From positions 6,883,599-6,947,598 of the forward strand of contig NW_020312902.1 in NCBI RefSeq assembly GCF_003265705.1: a stretch of 64,000 bases of DNA. Direction: 5' to 3'. Below, one piece after another: positions 59,882 to 64,000 of the stretch. The stretch's first letter is position 1, and every line of letters starts with the position of its first letter. Below the pieces are notes generated by a model. It was not told where the DNA came from. It made no database searches and saw nothing but the letters and a program-made list of their open reading frames with translations. Both the position numbers and the translations under genes were made by a program. This DNA comes from Callorhinus ursinus (taxonomy: Eukaryota; Chordata; Mammalia; Carnivora; Otariidae).

Positions 59882-60086
59882 CCGGGCGCCTGGGTGGCTC
59901 AGTTGGTTAAAGCGACTGCCTTCGGCTCAGGTCATGATCCTGAAGTCCCAGGATCGAGTCCCACATCGGGCTCCCTGCTCAGCGGGGAGTCTGCTTCTCC
60001 CTCTAACCCTCTTCCCTCTCGAGCTCTCTATCTCTCATTCTCTCTCTCTCAAATAAATAAATAAAAAATCTTAAAAAAAAAAAAAA
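59882..60086 (+). mobile_element. Can-SINE
   Basis: The head is GGGCGCCTGGGTGGCTCAGT and the body is of the TCTAACCCTCTTCCCTC type. A perfect 15-bp target duplication, AAGATTCCTAGAAGA, lies at 59,867-59,881 and 60,087-60,101. Confidence 0.96.
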
Positions 60087-60384
60087 AAGATTCCTAGAAG
60101 ATCTGGCAACGGTGGGTCTGCATTCCACCTGGAACAATGGGTTCAGATGAGGCCTGTGGCTTTTAGTTTGTTACAGTCCCCTCCCCTTCCCCCACCTGAT
60201 TGTTCCCAGGCACTGAGGCCAAGGGTCAGAGGTCACTGAATCACTGCGCTTGCTTGCAGTTTTTAATTTTTTTCCCCCAAATACTGAGCAATGTCTCTAA
60301 ATGCATGTCTTTACTTAAAATGACAAAAAGGAAAGCCATCTGAGTGTGCGGATGCGAAAGGTATTTTTTTTTAGGCGAGAATAA

Positions 60385-60575
60385 AATGGTACATATTGAG
60401 CACGAACTAATTGCTGGTCGCTGAGCTAACAGCTTTCCAGGCACGCCAGCCACTCCCCATTTTACAGATGAAGAAGTGGAGGCAGAACGTCTTGGGGAAA
60501 ACCCTCAAGTTTCTTTAAAGGAAGCATGACCAGCCTAGCGTTGGAACCTTTGCTCTTTCCACCAAGCCCCGGGGC
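60385..60575 (-). mobile_element. MIR
   Basis: ATATTGAGCACGAACTAATT, CCATTTTACAGATGAAGAAG and GCTCTTTCCACCAAG follow the inverse MIR order. Confidence 0.7.
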
Positions 60576-61517
60576 TGCCTTGACCTTGCGCTTCTTCCCG
60601 AGTGCTTGAATTTCATGATCTGGGTTTGGTAAGTCCCCAAGTCACCACATTCAGGGGTGGGTTAGGGGTGAGGGTAGTGGGGGAGAGAGTCCGGGGACAC
60701 ACTGGAAGTGGGTCTTATGGTCACCCCTGTGACTTGAAGCCCGCCTCCCAGGACCCACAGGCCTCCCAGTCCTGCCTCAGGGCTCACGCCCGCCCACCCC
60801 GGGACAGAGAGATGTTTCAGGAGGGGATGTGAGGGCTGGCGTTGAGTGTGACGGATGGGCGAGTCCCAAGCCTGGATGAGGAAAAGCAGGCCATGACCAG
60901 GAAGTCATGGGTGACTTCCGTGTTCACAGCTTTCTTCAGGTACAGAGCCCTGAACCGCCAACATAGTTTTGAACAGGTAAGGTCCCGTGCAGGAGTCTTG
61001 GGGCTTCTGGGTTAACTGTCTTCCTGACTTGACTGCTGCTGATGTGTCCATAGCTTTGTGATTCAGCCAATGCCTAGAATCTGCCCAGGCTCCCTGGCTT
61101 CAAGTCGCAGCTCCCTCCTGACCAGCCCAGGGACCTCCCAGCTGTTTCTTGATTACCCGCCTCCACCCACAGGGGATACAAGGAAATAAGGAATGTTCGG
61201 GAAGCATTTAGCGCCAAGCCTGGCACATAGGAAATGCTTTATAAATGTTAGCTCTGTCAAGGCTCTGTCCCTTTCCAGATGACTCAGAAACTTTCCCCAG
61301 GACCCTCTGCTTTTTCTACTTCCATCTGCCCGCTCTCCCTTAGCCAGAGATCTCCGGAACACTCTGGCAAAAGCTATGCCAGCCACGTGACAGGGCAGCA
61401 TGGTCAGGAACAGTGCTTTGTGCTTCCCTGGCGGAGGTCGTGAAGCCTCCGACGCCAGATGGCCCCAGTCTGGTCCCACCTGTACGGGGAGGCAGGGTGT
61501 GGCCACGCCGGCTCCGT

Positions 61518-61531
61518 CCACTAGGTGGCGC
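61518..61531 (+). promoter_or_regulatory. CTCF-like motif
   Basis: CCACTAGGTGGCGC matches the CTCF core pattern very closely in the forward direction. It lies in a CpG-richer patch. Confidence 0.6.
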
Positions 61532-62179
61532 GAGCGCCCCACCGAGGGCTCCTGGACTCGCCCAGACCGCAGGACTAGAAGGTGCGCTTCCGCGGGGCGG
61601 GGATTTGAGAAGCTCCTTCTGCTCCCCAGCAGCCGTGGCCACAGATGAGACCTCAACATGGATCCTCCAAGGGGAGGAAAGGGAAGAGAAGAGACCGCAG
61701 TGGGGAGGGGTGGGATAGAAAGGGCAGCAGTGGGTGTGGTTCCTGCGGCCCTAGGTCCCCTGTCTGCTGTCCCCGTGGAACAAGGATGCCGATGGGTGAG
61801 GCCCCAGGGAGCCCTGTCACCTCTGCCTTGGGCTTATGTCTGTGGCTGTGTCTCGGCCCATCCCCTGTGTTAGTTCAGGCTCTGGCCACTCTGTCACGCT
61901 CTTCGGTCCCCCTGCCCCCTGTCCCTTCTGCCTTGCTGTCCATCTTCCGTGAGCCTTTCGGCTCCTCCCAGAGCCCTCCAAGACCACGTCCCCTCGCCTT
62001 GCCCTCACCGCTCCCTGTAGTCAAGCCCAACCCCTCGGGAGCCTTCCTTAGACACGCCCTCCCCTGCAGCCTTGTCACCACCTCTGCACGTTCAAATCTT
62101 CTCTTTTCCCCCCTGGGTCACCTGCAAGTGATTGCTCCTCCTTCTGAACCCTCGTTGCATCTCTCCTATGGCACTGGAC

Positions 62180-62320
62180 ACCTTCATCCATTCCACTGAG
62201 CCCCTACTGTGTGCAGCAAGGTGCTGAGTCGTGGTGAACAGCACGGACATCTCGGCCCTCGTGGAGCTTGCCTTCCAGGTGCTGAGCTCGGCCTCAGGGG
62301 AGTGAACATGAGTGTAAATG
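62180..62320 (-). mobile_element. L2 3' end fragment
   Basis: CACTGAGCCCCTACTGTGTG, GTGGTGAACAGCACGGACAT and CTCGTGGAGCTTGCCTTCC follow the inverse L2 order. Confidence 0.65.
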
Positions 62321-63711
62321 AAGCACAGAGGAGGATGAATGAAGCCAAAGCGGTGCTGGGGTGCTGCGAGAGAGCATAACTGGGATGTGGACCGGGGGTC
62401 TTCTCTGAGCAAGTTGACGGTTAGGCTGAGAGTCTGAAGGGGGGCTCCGGAGTGGGCTGCTTCTGCCTACGGGGCAGCACGAGTGGGGCTAGGACAGGAA
62501 GGTGCCCGCTGTAGAGAAGCTAGGAGAAGGCTGGAACCCAGCACCGAAGGGAAATCAAGGCTCAAGCCCTTTAAAGGGCACTGTTGCCGCTTGCTGTGCC
62601 GCGGCCTGGCGGGGAAGGGGAAGAAAGGAGAGCACGATGCACGGAAGTTGATGGTGTCCAGGACATGGTGGGAGGAGCTGGGCGAGTGGGCCCACTGGGG
62701 TATGTGCTAGAGATTGACAGACAACTCTCCCCTATCACAAAGGGATGGGGTCTTGGGTCAGGTTGAATACCAACGCCAATGGCTTGGGCTGGGGTGGAGG
62801 GGTTCTGAGGCCCTGTGTCGTCTGAGAAGCCAAGGGTGACACGATGGAGCAGCCAGCTCCCGGGTTGGGCGCAGGAGGGGCAGAGTGACCTGGACAGTCG
62901 ATCTGAGGTTTGAGTCATAGACTCAGAACTTCCAGAGGGCAGGAACTGTGCTTGATTAATTGTTGTGTTCCAAAAAGCATTTCCTGGGGTGGACTCCCTT
63001 GGGCAAAACAAGCATCAGGATTTGATACTGCCAACGGGGCTGGAGCAGGGTCCGCTCCGCTGCCTGCCCCTGGCTGTGTGAGGAATGCTTGCTGTGCATG
63101 GAGACAGTGAGGGGCCAGGCTGGGCAGGCTCTTTTCCCCTTTGCTCTGTGCCCACGGGGCTCTAAGCCCACTGGGCCCTCACCGCTATTGCTTAAGCAGC
63201 GAGCTCCAGATCCCTCGTATTCTCCCTTTGGTGGTCCTGCCTGCCTGCTTCTAGACCTCTGGAAAGTGGAGCGCTTTAGGAGTTCCGTGGTCCAGATGGC
63301 CTTGCCGAAGGGGACAGTGGGTGCCTCCCACACACCCAGAAACACATCCCTGATGCCTGAATCAGATCCGAACTTCAATCCTAACAAAGATTCTACCGGC
63401 TGTAAACTGCCTTCCTCCCGAGAAGGAGAAGGCTGCCCTGTTAGGTCTTGTTTACAGTGTCAATTTCGCACCTTACTAAAGCTGAGATCCACAGAGCAAG
63501 CTGGGGGTGGGAGGGAGGATGTGTCACTTTGCGCCTGGGATCTGCGGGAAGATGGCAAACGCTGAGGAGGGGCGTAGGGAGGGACAGGAAGCCGGAACGG
63601 TGCACAGTTTTGCTCCGGCCCTGCCCCTCTGGGAACGTGAGCCATCCTCCCCGCCCCGCAGGGAAGAAGCTCCAGAAGCCGGAGACGGAGGCGCGGTGGA
63701 GGAGGACCGTC

Positions 63712-63736
63712 TGCACTTCCGCCGCTAGGGGGTGCC
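63712..63736 (+). promoter_or_regulatory. CTCF-like motif with upstream module
   Basis: CCGCTAGGGGGTGCC at 63,722-63,736 resembles the CTCF core. TGCACTTCC at 63,712-63,720 resembles the upstream accessory module found at some CTCF sites. Orientation is forward, the same as the 61.5-kb motif. Confidence 0.55.
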
Positions 63737-64000
63737 CGCACCCTTCAGTGCGGCCGGCAGGTGCCAGCGCCCGGCTTGGCTGGAAGGGCCGTTGATAGTG
63801 GGCGAGGTTTGGGGTGTCTCCGGGACCTCAGGATGGACATACTGTAGTGCCTGGAACTGCTCTCTGGCATCCCCTGCACCCCCTCCTCCGCTCCGGTGCT
63901 CACACGTGGCCGCTGCTTCCTTGGGCTTCTTGCCGACCTGCCCTGGCCCCACTACTGGCCATGTGAGCCCTAGAGTGGGGACCCCAGGCCAAAGCCCCCA

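Larger units (their letters stand above)
60600..64000. other. GC-rich 3' intergenic region, no gene supported
   Basis: Base composition rises and CpGs are more frequent around 61.4-61.6 and 63.5-63.9 kb, with two CTCF-like motifs. Several open frames of 90-185 codons exist on both strands, as expected in GC-rich DNA, and none shows a recognisable domain. Confidence 0.5.

Noticed and set aside
2798..60086. tRNA-like heads that could be called tRNA genes
   Set aside because: All are SINE heads followed by a (TC)-rich body and A-tail, most with target duplications, so they are retroposons and not functional tRNA genes.
61153..62199. Open frames of 100-185 codons near 61.2-62.2 kb
   Set aside because: They overlap each other on both strands, are Pro/Ser/Arg-rich and lack domains or splice-supported neighbours.
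1..64000. CRISPR arrays, operons, bacterial or phage-type systems
   Set aside because: The window is a vertebrate genome with spliced exons and mammalian retroposons, and no regularly spaced repeats of CRISPR type occur.

Overview
The window is mammalian nuclear DNA. It contains introns with GT-AG borders, a CpG-island promoter, long intergenic stretches and many interspersed repeats. About two dozen are carnivore tRNA-Lys-derived SINEs (Can-SINEs), recognised by a GGGGCGCCTGGGTGGCTCAG-type head, a (TC)-rich body and an AATAAA-containing A-tail. Their body subtypes (CCCAGGGTCCTGGGATCGAG, CGGCGGGAAGCCTGCTTCTC) point to a caniform carnivore. The dog-specific GGGATCCCTGGGTGGCGCAG type is absent, so an arctoid (bear, seal or mustelid) is favoured over dog. 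That placement is inference.

The only protein-coding gene I can support is GPAM (mitochondrial glycerol-3-phosphate acyltransferase 1, GPAT1), on the + strand from about 19.4 kb to 54.8 kb. I resolved one non-coding first exon and 20 coding exons. Joined, the coding exons total 2487 nt, giving 828 codons plus a stop, which equals the known mammalian GPAT1 length. No frameshift or premature stop was found. All four glycerolipid acyltransferase motifs and both membrane segments are present. Every intron is GT-AG except intron 7, whose donor is GC.

Layout: 1-19,100 is intergenic 5' flank with repeats only (SINEs, MIR, MER5A, LTR-like pieces, an antisense ancient L1 5' region at 15.3-17.5 kb). 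A CpG island lies at 19.12-19.69 kb with E-boxes, an AP-1 site and exon 1. From 21.47 to 51.09 kb are the coding exons. Intron 10 carries a carnivore L1 ORF2 fragment interrupted by nested SINEs and by a 1.2-kb GC-rich retrocopy-like insert. The 3' UTR is about 3.7 kb and ends at an AATAAA at 54,800. From 54.8 to 64.0 kb is 3' flank with repeats, no convincing gene, and two CTCF-like motifs near 61.5 and 63.7 kb.

I found no evidence of a new multi-gene system. The items most worth a second look are the GC donor in intron 7, a short upstream ORF overlapping the GPAM start codon, a G-quadruplex-prone run just after the exon 5 donor, the promoter E-box/AP-1 composite, the retrocopy in intron 10, and the paired CTCF-like motifs.
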